The notes below the pieces were generated by a model. The model saw only the letters and a list, made by a program, of their open reading frames with translations. It was not told the origin of the DNA and did no database searches. Positions 28,755 to 37,109 of a stretch of DNA of 64,000 nucleotides are shown piece by piece; the first letter of the stretch is position 1, and every line of letters begins with the position of its first letter. The translations under genes were made by a program, and so were the position numbers. The stretch covers positions 2,728,001-2,792,000 of the forward strand of contig NZ_CP118610.1 of assembly GCF_028993555.1 (NCBI RefSeq), given 5' to 3'. The DNA comes from Ensifer adhaerens (lineage in GTDB: Bacteria > Pseudomonadota > Alphaproteobacteria > Rhizobiales > Rhizobiaceae).

Positions 28755-29117
28755 TCAGCTGCCGCGATAGGTCGAATACCCATAGGGCGAAAGCAGGAGC
28801 GGCACGTGGTAGTGGCTCGCCGGATCGGCGATGCCGAAGCGCAAGGGGATGCGGTCGAGGAAGGCGGGTTCCGGCAGCGTTGCGCCTGACCGGCGCAGAT
28901 AGTCGCCGGCATGGAAGACCAGTTCGTAATTTCCGGCCATGAAGCCGATGCCTTCGACCATCGGCCCGTCGACGCGGCCGTCGCTGTTGGTGTGGACGGT
29001 GCGGATCAGCTGTCGCTCTTCGCCTTCCAGCCAGTAGAGATCGATGCGCAGCCCCTCGGCCGGCTTGCCGAGGGCAGTATCGAGAACGTGGGTCGTCAGG
29101 CGGCCGGTGCTGCTCAT
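28755..29117 (-). CDS. uraH: 5-Hydroxyisourate hydrolase
   Basis: Transthyretin-related hydrolase of 120 residues that converts 5-hydroxyisourate to OHCU, the step after PuuD. Catalytic H10 is in [12 protein letters not shown], and the C-terminal signature ends with [18 protein letters not shown], including the canonical YRGS tail. ATG 29117 is chosen because the conserved TTHVLD starts within ten residues. There is no periplasmic signal, so the enzyme is cytoplasmic. It is the last gene of the minus-strand run puuE-uraD-allA-uraH. Confidence 0.94.
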   Translation of the reverse strand: MSSTGRLTTHVLDTALGKPAEGLRIDLYWLEGEERQLIRTVHTNSDGRVDGPMVEGIGFMAGNYELVFHAGDYLRRSGATLPEPAFLDRIPLRFGIADPASHYHVPLLLSPYGYSTYRGS

Positions 29118-29180
29118 CGCTTGTCTCTTCTCACATGTTGACGAGGGCACGTGGGCCAAGGCCCGCGCGTACTCGTTCTT

Positions 29181-29678
29181 CTAGCTCGCGCTCTCGATGA
29201 CGAAGGGCTCGTCGTAGAAGAACTCTTCGAGATTGTTGCCCGGCCCTTCGCGGTCGACAATGAGGAAATCGCTGACGGCGCCGACCGACATTAGCGGATG
29301 ATGCCAGACATTGCGGCCGTAGTTGACCCCCTGTCGGCCGCTCGCCTGAAACACCCGCGGTGTGCCCGGGCGGCCGCTCTGATCCTCGGCGACGACCACG
29401 AGCCAGGGGCGATCGTCGAGTGGCGAAAAGCTCTGGCTGCCGAGCGGATGGCGCTCCATCATCGTCACCGCATAGGGGAAAGCGCGCGGCTGGCCGCGAA
29501 AGATATTGATGATGACATTGGCGCCTTCACCTACGACATCGGCGCGCGCCAGCCCGTGGAAACGCTCCGTGTTGCCGCCGTTGATGTAGCGCATCGTCGC
29601 CGGATCCGTTTCGATCACGGTTCCGAAGGGGGCGAAGGCTTCGCGCGTCAGCGGTTCGATCTTGAGCAGGCGCGACAT
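29181..29678 (-). CDS. allA: Ureidoglycolate lyase
   Basis: Cupin-type enzyme of 165 residues that splits (S)-ureidoglycolate into glyoxylate and urea. Seen motifs are EAFAPFGTVIE near the N-terminus, INIFRGQPRAFPY, MERHPLGSQSFSPL and the C-terminal GRNVWHHPLMSVG. The length is normal. It lies between uraD and uraH on the minus strand, with spacers of 96 and 63 bases. Its substrate is normally made by allantoicase or by allantoate and ureidoglycine enzymes. None of those genes is in this window. Confidence 0.92.
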   Translation of the reverse strand: MSRLLKIEPLTREAFAPFGTVIETDPATMRYINGGNTERFHGLARADVVGEGANVIINIFRGQPRAFPYAVTMMERHPLGSQSFSPLDDRPWLVVVAEDQSGRPGTPRVFQASGRQGVNYGRNVWHHPLMSVGAVSDFLIVDREGPGNNLEEFFYDEPFVIESAS

Positions 29679-29774
29679 CAGGCGTGGACCTCGCAGGGTC
29701 CCATGGTAATTGCAGATGTCGGCTCCAGTTCGACGGTCCTCCGAAGGAACGAGGACACGGATCGAACGGTATTG

Positions 29775-30278
29775 TCAGGCATTTTCGTCTCCAGGAAGCA
29801 TCGACTGCAGCCGCAGGCGGGCGATTTTCTCCACCTGCGCGCAAGCGGTTTCAAATTCCTCTTCGGGCGAATTGTCAATGCGACTTTCGAAGGCGGCGAG
29901 AATCTGGCCCTTGGTCAGCCCCTTCACAGCGATGATGAAGGGAAAGCCGAATTTCTTCGTGTAGGCATCGTTCAACGCGGTGAAACGCTGATGTTCTTCT
30001 GATGTCAGCCGGTCGAGGCCGGCAGATGCCTGTTCCGCCGTCGAGTCTGCCGTCAGCTTGCCTGCCACCGCGAGCTTGCCGGCGAGATCCGGGTGGGCGC
30101 GCAACACCGCGAGCTTCTCGCGCGGCAACGCCGCACGAAAAGCCTGGCAGAGTGCCGAATGCACGTTGCCCGCCATCAGACCCGCCGCCGCGGCACGATC
30201 GAAGGCGCGTTCGGCGACCCAGGGCGAATGCTCGAACACGCCGCCGAAACGGGCGACGAAGGCGTCGCGGTCGGACAT
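29775..30278 (-). CDS. uraD: OHCU decarboxylase
   Basis: Protein of 167 residues that decarboxylates 2-oxo-4-hydroxy-4-carboxy-5-ureidoimidazoline to S-allantoin. The catalytic histidine is H62 in LRAHPDLAGK. The SAGLDRLTSEEHQRF block and KFGFPFIIAVKG are the other family hallmarks. The ATG overlaps the puuE stop as TGATG at 30280-30276, so the longer frame through puuE sequence is rejected. Cytoplasmic. It acts between UraH and PuuE in the pathway and its gene sits next to both. Confidence 0.94.
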   Translation of the reverse strand: MSDRDAFVARFGGVFEHSPWVAERAFDRAAAAGLMAGNVHSALCQAFRAALPREKLAVLRAHPDLAGKLAVAGKLTADSTAEQASAGLDRLTSEEHQRFTALNDAYTKKFGFPFIIAVKGLTKGQILAAFESRIDNSPEEEFETACAQVEKIARLRLQSMLPGDENA

Positions 30279-31207
30279 CAGAGCACCCCTTCCGGCTTGT
30301 GGTGCTGGTACCAGTGGTTGGCGATGTCGATGCGCCGCGGCACCCAGACCTTGTCGTGCGACATCACGTAATCGATGAAGCGGGCGAGCGCTGCGGCGCG
30401 GCCCGGACGACCGACGAGCCGGCAATGCAGACCGATGTTCATCATCTTGGCATCGCCCTGGCGACCTTCCTCATAGAGCACGTCGAACGTGTCCTTGAGA
30501 TAGGTGAAGAACTGATCGCCGGAGTTGAAGCCCTGGTTCGTCGCAAAACGCATGTCGTTGGCATCGAGCGTATAGGGAATGATCAGGTGCGGCTTGTCGG
30601 CAGGCAGCCCCGGTACCCAATAGGGCAACTCGTCGGCGTAGGAATCGCACGAGTAAAGGAAGCCGCCCTCCTCCAGCACCAGCCTCAGCGTATTGGCCGA
30701 AGGCTTGCCCTGATAGATGCCGAGCGGGCGATCGCCGGTCAGTTCCGTATGCAGGCGGACAACCTCGCGGATATGCTCGCGCTCGACCTCCTCGGGAAAA
30801 TCCTTGTATTCGAGCCAGCGCAGGCCGTGGCTGGCGATTTCCCAGCCGGCTTCCTTCATCGCCGCAACAGCCTCCGGGTTGCGCGCCATGGCGAGCGTCA
30901 CACCGTAAACGGTGAGCGGCACGTTGCGGCTGGTGAACATGCGCCAGAGCCGCCAGAAACCGGCGCGCGAACCATATTCGTAGATCGATTCCATGTTGAG
31001 GTTGCGCTGCCCCTGCCAGGGCTGCGCGCCGACGATCTCCGACAGCAGACATTCGGACGCCGCGTCGCCATCGAGAATGCAGCTTTCACCGCCCTCCTCG
31101 TAGTTCAGCACGAACTGCACGGCAATGCGCGCATCGCCCGGCCAGTTTGCCTTCGGCGGATTGCGGCCGTAGCCAACGAGGTCGCGCGGATACTTAGTCT
31201 CAGACAT
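30278..31207 (-). CDS. puuE: Allantoinase PuuE (polysaccharide-deacetylase fold)
   Basis: Metal-independent allantoinase of 309 residues, related to polysaccharide deacetylases rather than to the amidohydrolase AllB. It converts allantoin to allantoate. Signature segments are RDLVGYGRNPP, VQFVLNYEEGGE, WEIASHGLRW and MNIGLHCRLVGRP. ATG 31207 leaves the conserved RDLVGYG near residue 10. It heads the puuE-uraD-allA-uraH run, with the first two genes overlapping. The 192 bases upstream to the Nudix gene should hold the promoter, though I assign no boxes. Confidence 0.93.
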   Translation of the reverse strand: MSETKYPRDLVGYGRNPPKANWPGDARIAVQFVLNYEEGGESCILDGDAASECLLSEIVGAQPWQGQRNLNMESIYEYGSRAGFWRLWRMFTSRNVPLTVYGVTLAMARNPEAVAAMKEAGWEIASHGLRWLEYKDFPEEVEREHIREVVRLHTELTGDRPLGIYQGKPSANTLRLVLEEGGFLYSCDSYADELPYWVPGLPADKPHLIIPYTLDANDMRFATNQGFNSGDQFFTYLKDTFDVLYEEGRQGDAKMMNIGLHCRLVGRPGRAAALARFIDYVMSHDKVWVPRRIDIANHWYQHHKPEGVL

Positions 31208-31399
31208 CAAATCACCCTTCGATTTTTTTAGGAACGGTATCACCGCCGACCGGATTGTCGATACCGAAACGACGTGAGGCGAGGCAGCGGTAGCGTCAGG
31301 ATCTGGCTAAAATCACTGGAAAGACTCGACTCAAGTCCAAGTTGAGGAAATATCTGAAACGACGTTAAAAGGATCGATAAATCGAGCGGCCTCGTCGAG

Positions 31400-31888
31400 A
31401 TGAAATCCTACATTCAAACGCTTCGCGAAAAAGCCGGCACCGGCCTTCTCCTTTGCCCATCGGTGGCGGCTGCCATTCTCGATTCCGATGGCCGGATTCT
31501 GCTGCAGGAGAAGTCAAGCGGCGAAGGCTGGAGTTTGCCGGCGGGCGCAATCGAACCAGGCGAAACGCCGGTGGAGGCCATCATCCGGGAGGTGATGGAA
31601 GAAACGGGCTATCCGGTCTCGTTCGAAGCGATCCTGGGCGTGTTCGGTGGCAAAGAGTTTCGGCACACCTACCCAAATGGCGACCGTGTCGAATACGTGG
31701 TTACCCTGTTCAGGTGCCGGATCATCGGCCCTCAGACCCCGATCACCGACCGGGAAACAAAGTCGCTGCGCTACTTCTCGCAAGTGCACATGCCGCCACT
31801 GGGAGTGCCCTATCCATTAGCGCTCTTGTTTGGAGGCAACTCCGCTGCCGACACGCCTAACGATGCGCCATCAATGCCGCGACGATGA
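31400..31888 (+). CDS. Nudix hydrolase
   Basis: Nudix-family pyrophosphohydrolase of 162 residues. The Nudix box is complete: GAIEPGETPVEAII followed by REVMEETGY (about residues 50-72), with the catalytic REVMEE glutamates. The preceding QEKSSGEGWSLP strand is standard. Substrate unknown: nucleoside diphosphate derivatives are typical. The ribosome site before ATG 31400 is weak. Its last 32 bases overlap the 3' end of the convergent DUF1045 gene, so the two messages are complementary at their ends. Confidence 0.85.
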   Translation: MKSYIQTLREKAGTGLLLCPSVAAAILDSDGRILLQEKSSGEGWSLPAGAIEPGETPVEAIIREVMEETGYPVSFEAILGVFGGKEFRHTYPNGDRVEYVVTLFRCRIIGPQTPITDRETKSLRYFSQVHMPPLGVPYPLALLFGGNSAADTPNDAPSMPRR

Positions 31889-32657
31889 GCGGCAAGGGCC
31901 GGATCGATCCCGAACCGAGAGAGGGATCGGCGGCAACACGTTTGGCGCGATCGGCGCGTGCATTCGTGGAGATCTTGCCAAGCGGGTGCTGGGAATGTAC
32001 GCGCAATGGTGCGCCGGCCTCCTGCTCGACGAAGAGGGCAAGGCTGCCGATGGCAAGCGGCGGCGCCAGGCAAGGCTCGAACAGGTCGCGAAGCGGCGCC
32101 TCGACCTGGCGCATCGCGTCCGACGCCAGCGGGCCAGTCAACATCATGTGGAAACGGTACTCGTCCATCACATGCGGATCGCCCCAGCGGTACAGATTGG
32201 AAAACTGCGGCGCAGTCAGACGATCGGGATCGGAGCGCTCGATCTCGTCTTCGCTGAGCGGTGCGCGAAAAGCATCGAACTCCTGGACGACATTGGCTGC
32301 CAACAGATGCATCGCGGTACTCGGGACTTGCGGCATCAGGCCGAAGCACCGGCCGATGCGGGCGACCTCCAGGCGGTCGATTTCGAACGGTGTCTGTGCT
32401 CCGGCGAAATGCATCAGCGCCTTCAGGAGCTGTGATTCCGTCATGTCCGGATGCAGACGAAACGCCGACATCATCACGGCATGGAAGCCGAAGCGGCGTG
32501 GCACGGCCGTATGGTAAGCGATTTCGGCAGAGCTCAGCCCTGCAACCGAAGGCATTTCCGTCGGTTCGCCGGAATAGACGTTGCGCCCAAGCCAGCTTGC
32601 GGCGACTGCGGAAAGCGGGTCGGCCATCGGCGGCGTAAAACAAATGGCGTAGCGCAT
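31857..32657 (-). CDS. DUF1045 protein, predicted 2H phosphoesterase
   Basis: Protein of 266 residues matching the DUF1045/phosphonate-metabolism-associated family, which begins MRYAICFTPP and has the 2H-phosphoesterase-like histidine motifs FGFHAVM (about residues 57-63) and YRFHMMLTG (about 168-176). Relatives lie in phn operons and are thought to act on cyclic phosphate intermediates. No phn genes are seen here, so the role is open. ATG 32657 follows a GGAG site. The gene overlaps the convergent Nudix gene by 32 bases. Confidence 0.72.
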   Translation of the reverse strand: MRYAICFTPPMADPLSAVAASWLGRNVYSGEPTEMPSVAGLSSAEIAYHTAVPRRFGFHAVMMSAFRLHPDMTESQLLKALMHFAGAQTPFEIDRLEVARIGRCFGLMPQVPSTAMHLLAANVVQEFDAFRAPLSEDEIERSDPDRLTAPQFSNLYRWGDPHVMDEYRFHMMLTGPLASDAMRQVEAPLRDLFEPCLAPPLAIGSLALFVEQEAGAPLRVHSQHPLGKISTNARADRAKRVAADPSLGSGSIRPLPLIVAALMAHR

Positions 32658-32842
32658 GTCTGGCTCCGGTTATCCGTGACGAGCGGGATGAGGAAAATTG
32701 CCTGTGGTTTTCCGCCCGCTCCAATGCGATCGATTACGCTGATGATGGTCGATCCGACCCGGGATCATCGTGATCTATTGGCCGCGTCTTAGGTGATTTG
32801 CGTGACAGATTGACGAAGTGGACCGTGCAAAGCCATGCGATC

Positions 32843-32860
32843 CCGCCGCTTTTGCGGCGG
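32843..32860 (+). other. GC-rich hairpin in the PRC-barrel gene leader
   Basis: Perfect 7-bp stem CCGCCGC/GCGGCGG with a TTTT loop, followed by ATTTTC, ending 65 bases before the PRC-barrel GTG. If transcribed with that gene it would be a 5' leader hairpin. No upstream plus-strand gene is close enough for it to be an ordinary terminator. The rest of the 32658-32925 spacer shows only a weak inverted repeat near 32750. Confidence 0.4.
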
Positions 32861-32925
32861 ATTTTCGGAACCATCCGGCCCAACGACCGTTCCCCAAAGG
32901 TAACAATCAAGGATGGAGAAGAAGC

Positions 32926-33315
32926 GTGAGCTATCACAACGCAAACCTGCAGGATGCCCGGATCAAGGAAACCCATGACCTGATCGCGAGCGACAAGGTT
33001 GAAGGCACGAAGGTCTATGGCTCCGACGACAAGAACATCGGCTCGATCGAGCGCGTGATCATCGAGAAGCGCAGCGGCCGCGTCGCCTACGCCGTGCTCG
33101 GCTTCGGCGGCTTCCTCGGCATCGGTGAGGACCACTACCCGCTGCCATGGGCCAAGTTGACCTATGACGAGAGGCTTGGCGGCTATCGCACTGATGTGAC
33201 TCGCGATCAGGTCGAGCGCGCGCCGAAATACCACGGCACGGAGGAATACGACTGGAACGCGGAAAACGGTCGTCGCGTCTACGACTACTACGGCGTACCG
33301 CCCTATTGGATGTAA
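32926..33315 (+). CDS. PRC-barrel domain protein
   Basis: Soluble protein of 129 residues with one PRC-barrel domain (about residues 15-85: ASDKVEGTKVYGSDDKNIGS, then VAYAVLGFGGFLGIGEDHYPLPW). The family is related to the photosynthetic reaction-centre H subunit and RimM barrels. Rhizobial members are often stress-induced. The C-terminus is rich in tyrosine and acidic residues. I start at GTG 32926 because GGAG sits eight bases upstream. The longer frame to 32818 would cross the leader hairpin. It is monocistronic, closed by a terminator hairpin. Confidence 0.85.
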   Translation: MSYHNANLQDARIKETHDLIASDKVEGTKVYGSDDKNIGSIERVIIEKRSGRVAYAVLGFGGFLGIGEDHYPLPWAKLTYDERLGGYRTDVTRDQVERAPKYHGTEEYDWNAENGRRVYDYYGVPPYWM

Positions 33316-33345
33316 GATCGCACTTTCGAGCGCCCGAACGTTCGA

Positions 33346-33370
33346 GGCTCCGCTAGCGGCGGGGCCTTTT
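33346..33370 (+). terminator. Terminator after the PRC-barrel gene
   Basis: Eight-pair GC stem with one G-U pair (33346-33353 with 33359-33366), loop TAGCG, followed directly by TTTTCTG. It starts 31 bases past the stop codon and fits an intrinsic terminator. Confidence 0.75.
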
Positions 33371-33396
33371 CTGCGCCCAATCCCAGAGATCCCTTC

Positions 33397-34539
33397 CTAG
33401 AGATGCTTCTCGCGAAGCGCCGCGATGTGGTTCCGGCACAGGAAGGACTCCGGCAGATCGAGCATCTGGGAACCGGCGATCTCGTCGACAACGAAACGCG
33501 CCAACCGATGCGCAATCCCGAAGCTCACCTTGAAGCCGCCGGTCAGTACGGAAATGTTCGAATGGTCAGGGTGCCGCCCGACCATGGGTTCGCGCCCCGC
33601 CGACTTTGGCCTGAGCCCGGCCCAACGCTCGACCACCTCCGCATCCGCCAGACGCGGTGCAAGCGATGCGGCGCGTCGAAGGAGATCGTCGAGCTGGTCG
33701 TCCGTGGACAATGGTTCGGCAAAGATGTTTTCGCTGGTGCTGCCGATCGCCACATGGCCATCGTCATGAGCGATGATGTAGACGCCGTCGGTGAAAATGA
33801 CCGGCAGGCCTGGATCGACATCCGCCTTCAGGAGCGCCGCCTGGCCCTTGACCGCCATGCCGCTCGTCGCTTTCAGCGGCCCCGACACAGCATCGATCAA
33901 CGGGAAACTGCCGATGCCGGCAGCGATGATGCAATGGTCGAAACTGAGCCGGCTGCCATCGTAGCGCTCGGCCTGGCCATGCGCCGGAAGGATGGCGCGC
34001 ACGCCCGAGCCTTCATCGACCTGAACATTCTGGCGCTGCAACAAGGCGGCATGCAGGGCCGACAGCGTGCGGCGCGGCGACACCCGCGCGGCCAGCGTAT
34101 CGAAAACGACGCCATGCGCCGTTGTCTCCGTGTCCGGCCAGCCCAGCGGGCCGTCCTCCTGGACATGCCAGAAGAATTGCCGGTCGCCCGCACGCCATTG
34201 CTGTCGGGCGTCCTCCTCGTGCCGGAGCGCAATGTCGCGCAGGTGCGGCTTGGCGAGCGGCATCAGCCGCCCGGTGCGCCGATAGCCGGTCGACACCCCC
34301 GCCTCTGCTTCGAGCGTCCCGATCTCCTCTTCGAGCGACACCAGCGCTTCGAACTGGAATTGTTTCTTGGCGTTCCAGCGGTCGGGCATATGCGGCATGA
34401 GCGCGCCCAGCAGGCCGCCGCTCGCACCGGCACCGATAGTCTGTTGCTCGACGAGCCGCACCTTCATGCCCTTGCGCGCAGCGGAAAGGGCGGCCCACAG
34501 CCCCATGATACCGCCGCCGACGATCAAAAGCTCGCTCAT
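33397..34539 (-). CDS. FAD-dependent oxidoreductase (DAO/MnmC oxidase-like)
   Basis: DAO-family flavoprotein of 380 residues. The Rossmann motif VGGGIMGLWAALSAARKG starts at residue 7. GAGASGGLLGALMPHMPDRW and the C-terminal RWAGLRPKSAGREPMVG with LTGGFKVSFGIAHRLA fit glycine/D-amino-acid oxidase relatives and the oxidase half of MnmC. ATG 34539 follows GGAGAAGG. It is divergent from the mnmD-like gene with only 39 bases between the starts. I infer it may perform the carboxymethylaminomethyl-removing step of tRNA wobble-uridine modification. A plain amino-acid oxidase is the alternative. Confidence 0.75.
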   Translation of the reverse strand: MSELLIVGGGIMGLWAALSAARKGMKVRLVEQQTIGAGASGGLLGALMPHMPDRWNAKKQFQFEALVSLEEEIGTLEAEAGVSTGYRRTGRLMPLAKPHLRDIALRHEEDARQQWRAGDRQFFWHVQEDGPLGWPDTETTAHGVVFDTLAARVSPRRTLSALHAALLQRQNVQVDEGSGVRAILPAHGQAERYDGSRLSFDHCIIAAGIGSFPLIDAVSGPLKATSGMAVKGQAALLKADVDPGLPVIFTDGVYIIAHDDGHVAIGSTSENIFAEPLSTDDQLDDLLRRAASLAPRLADAEVVERWAGLRPKSAGREPMVGRHPDHSNISVLTGGFKVSFGIAHRLARFVVDEIAGSQMLDLPESFLCRNHIAALREKHL

Positions 34540-34578
34540 CGATTGACCTTCTCCGGCCGGCGGATTATCGCCTTTGCC

Positions 34579-35295
34579 ATGACAGGACCAGCAGACCCGA
34601 TCGACCCGCCAGCGCACCAAAACCTTGATTGGCACGAGGGCGATATGCCCTATTCCCGGGAGTTTGGCGATCACTTTTATTGCCGCACCGATGGGCGGCT
34701 GGAATGCGGCCACGTCTTCCTTTCGGGCAATGGCCTGCCGGATCGCTGGGTCGGTGCGGGCACCTTCCGCATCGGCGAACTGGGCTTCGGTACCGGGCTC
34801 AATTTCTGCGAGACATGGCGCCAGTGGAAGGCATCAGCTGGAGCCGGCGACCGTCTGCACTTCGTCTCATTCGAGCGTTTCCCGATGGCCGCCGACGAGA
34901 TTTCCCGCGCGTTGAGCCACTGGCCGGAGATCGACGCGGAACGGCAGGCTCTGGTTTCCCGCTGGCCGACAAACCCCGACAGTGACGTCCGCATCGACTT
35001 TGAGGGCGGCGTCAGTCTCACGGTCGTCTGCGGTCCGGCGCTCGAAGGTGTCGCTCGCGCTGAACATCCGTTCAACGCCTGGTATCTCGACGGCTTCGCG
35101 CCCTCGCGCAATCCCGACATGTGGTCGGAAGAGCTGATGCGGCTCGTCTTCGAAAAGACCGCGCCCGGCGGCAGTTTCGCGACCTATGCGGCCGCCGGCT
35201 TCGTCCGTCGCAACCTCCAGGCTGCCGGCTTCGTCGTCGAGAAGCGCAAGGGCTTTGCCGGCAAGCGCGAGATGCTGCGCGGCGACCGCGCCTAG
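34579..35295 (+). CDS. mnmD: tRNA (mnm5s2U34) methyltransferase MnmD-like
   Basis: SAM-dependent methyltransferase of 238 residues of the Methyltransf_30 family, equivalent to the MnmC2 half of E. coli MnmC. Motifs: HEGDMPYSREFGDHFY at the N-terminus, SAM-binding GELGFGTGLNF, NAWYLDGFAPSRNPDMW and GGSFATYAAAGFVRRNLQAAG. There is no fused oxidase domain, so this is the stand-alone MnmD form. ATG 34579 is used because the conserved HEGDMPYS block lies about 18 residues in. Divergent promoter region shared with the FAD oxidoreductase gene. Confidence 0.87.
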   Translation: MTGPADPIDPPAHQNLDWHEGDMPYSREFGDHFYCRTDGRLECGHVFLSGNGLPDRWVGAGTFRIGELGFGTGLNFCETWRQWKASAGAGDRLHFVSFERFPMAADEISRALSHWPEIDAERQALVSRWPTNPDSDVRIDFEGGVSLTVVCGPALEGVARAEHPFNAWYLDGFAPSRNPDMWSEELMRLVFEKTAPGGSFATYAAAGFVRRNLQAAGFVVEKRKGFAGKREMLRGDRA

Positions 35296-35459
35296 ACGCG
35301 CTTGATTTCCGACGTGTCTTGAACGCTTGCGCCATCGCACTGCGAAAATGCGTCAGCGGGAACGATTTACTCCACAAGAGAACTGAACTGTCGCAAATGG
35401 CGGGCCATCACGCCTGCAAATCTGCGACACAACGCCATCGGCAACACGGTGGGTCCTTC

Positions 35460-37046
35460 ATGAACGACGATCAGTTTCCCGATGCAGCAACCGGCGATGC
35501 GGCCTCGACGCCACTGGAGCGGCGACGCAGGCCAGGCGGCCGCGGCGCGGAGCGCACCCGCAAATCCGCAGGCGGGAAATACCTCAATCTTGTCAATACG
35601 CTGGCAAAGTCCACGGTGCTTTCGGACGATGCGCTTGAAGCAATCCATGACGCGTCGCTGACCATCCTCGAAGAGATCGGAATGGATATCATCCTGCCGG
35701 AAGCTCGCGACCGGATGAAGGCCGCGGGCGCCGACGTGACGCCGGGGACCGATCGCGTTCGCTTCGACCGCGGCCTGATCATGGAGATGATCGCGTCCGC
35801 CCCCTCCTTCTTCACGATGCATGCCCGCAACCCGGCACGCAACGTTCAGATCGGCGGCAACAATCTCGTTTTCGCCCAGATCGCCAGCGCACCTTTCGTC
35901 GCCGATCGCGACGGCGGTCGCCGCACCGGCAACCATGAAGACTTCCGCAAGCTGGTGAAACTCGCCCAGTCCTACGACATCGTGCACACGACCGGTGGCT
36001 ATCCGGTCGAGCCTGTCGACCTGCATGCCTCCGTGCGCCACCTCGACTGCCTCTCGGATATGGTGAAGCTGACCGACAAGGTCTTCCACGCCTATTCGCT
36101 TGGGAAGCAGCGCAACACCGACGGCATCGAGATCGCCCGCATCGGCCGCGGCATATCGATGGAGCAGATGGAACGCGAGCCTTCGCTGTTCACCATCATC
36201 AACACCTCCTCGCCGCTCCGCCTCGACGGGCCGATGCTCCAGGGCATCATCGAGATGTCTTCCCGCAATCAGGTGGTGGTCGTCACGCCCTTTACATTGG
36301 CCGGCGCCATGGCCCCGGTGACGATCGCCGGCGCGCTCGTCCAGCAGAACGCCGAGGCACTCTGCGGCATCGCCTTCACCCAGATGGTCAGGCGCGGCGC
36401 ACCCGTGATGTATGGCGGCTTCACCTCCAATGTCGACATGAAGACCGGCGCACCGGCCTTCGGCACGCCCGAATACATGAAAGCGGTGATCGCCGGCGGC
36501 CAGCTCGCCCGCCGATACAACATCCCCTACCGCACATCGAACACCAACGCCGCCAACACGCTCGATGCGCAGGCCGCCTACGAGTCCGCCCTGTCGCTCT
36601 GGGCTCTCACTCAAGGCGGCGGCAACTTCGTCATGCATGCGGCCGGCTGGACCGAGGGCGGGCTGACCGCTTCCTTCGAGAAGTTCATTCTCGACGTCGA
36701 CATGCTGCAGATGGTGGCGGAATATCTGGCACCGCTCGATGTCAGCGAGGATGCGCTCGGCCTCGACGCCGTGCGCGACGTCGGCCCCGGTGGCCATTAT
36801 TTCGGCACGCTGCACACGCTGCAGCGCTACGAGACCGCCTTCTATTCGCCCATTCTCTCCGACTGGCGCAACTTCGAGACCTGGACGGAAGCCGGACGGC
36901 CGACCACCTACGATCATGCCAACCGGATCTTCAAGCAGAAGCTGAACGAATACGAGCGCCCACCACTCGACCCGGCGATCGAAGAGGAGCTCGATGCCTT
37001 TGTCGCCAGACGCAAGACAGAGGGCGGCGTCCCGACCGATTTCTGA
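35460..37046 (+). CDS. MttB-family methyltransferase without pyrrolysine
   Basis: Homologue of trimethylamine methyltransferase MttB, 528 residues. ATG 35460 follows GGTGGG. The protein starts with a basic, glycine/arginine-rich segment, then a TIM-barrel body with SPLRLDGPMLQGIIEMS, APVMYGGFTSNVDMKTGAP and NFVMHAAGWTEGGL. No in-frame amber codon interrupts it, so it is the non-Pyl branch, whose studied members demethylate quaternary amines such as glycine betaine onto a corrinoid protein. No corrinoid protein or reactivase gene lies nearby. Substrate and methyl acceptor are unknown. Confidence 0.8.
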   Translation: MNDDQFPDAATGDAASTPLERRRRPGGRGAERTRKSAGGKYLNLVNTLAKSTVLSDDALEAIHDASLTILEEIGMDIILPEARDRMKAAGADVTPGTDRVRFDRGLIMEMIASAPSFFTMHARNPARNVQIGGNNLVFAQIASAPFVADRDGGRRTGNHEDFRKLVKLAQSYDIVHTTGGYPVEPVDLHASVRHLDCLSDMVKLTDKVFHAYSLGKQRNTDGIEIARIGRGISMEQMEREPSLFTIINTSSPLRLDGPMLQGIIEMSSRNQVVVVTPFTLAGAMAPVTIAGALVQQNAEALCGIAFTQMVRRGAPVMYGGFTSNVDMKTGAPAFGTPEYMKAVIAGGQLARRYNIPYRTSNTNAANTLDAQAAYESALSLWALTQGGGNFVMHAAGWTEGGLTASFEKFILDVDMLQMVAEYLAPLDVSEDALGLDAVRDVGPGGHYFGTLHTLQRYETAFYSPILSDWRNFETWTEAGRPTTYDHANRIFKQKLNEYERPPLDPAIEEELDAFVARRKTEGGVPTDF

Positions 37047-37109
37047 CGGGACACCGTGTGTCAGCAGCACTTCGCGGCATCGAAAAGGCTGCGCCGCCTG
37101 GAGTTCGCC

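Noticed and set aside
33403..34578. Upstream extension of the MnmD frame by about 390 codons
   Set aside because: The extension is antisense to the FAD oxidoreductase. MnmD homology begins only after ATG 34579, so there is no real fusion.
35460..37046. Pyrrolysine-containing trimethylamine methyltransferase
   Set aside because: No in-frame amber codon interrupts the gene and no pyl genes are seen.
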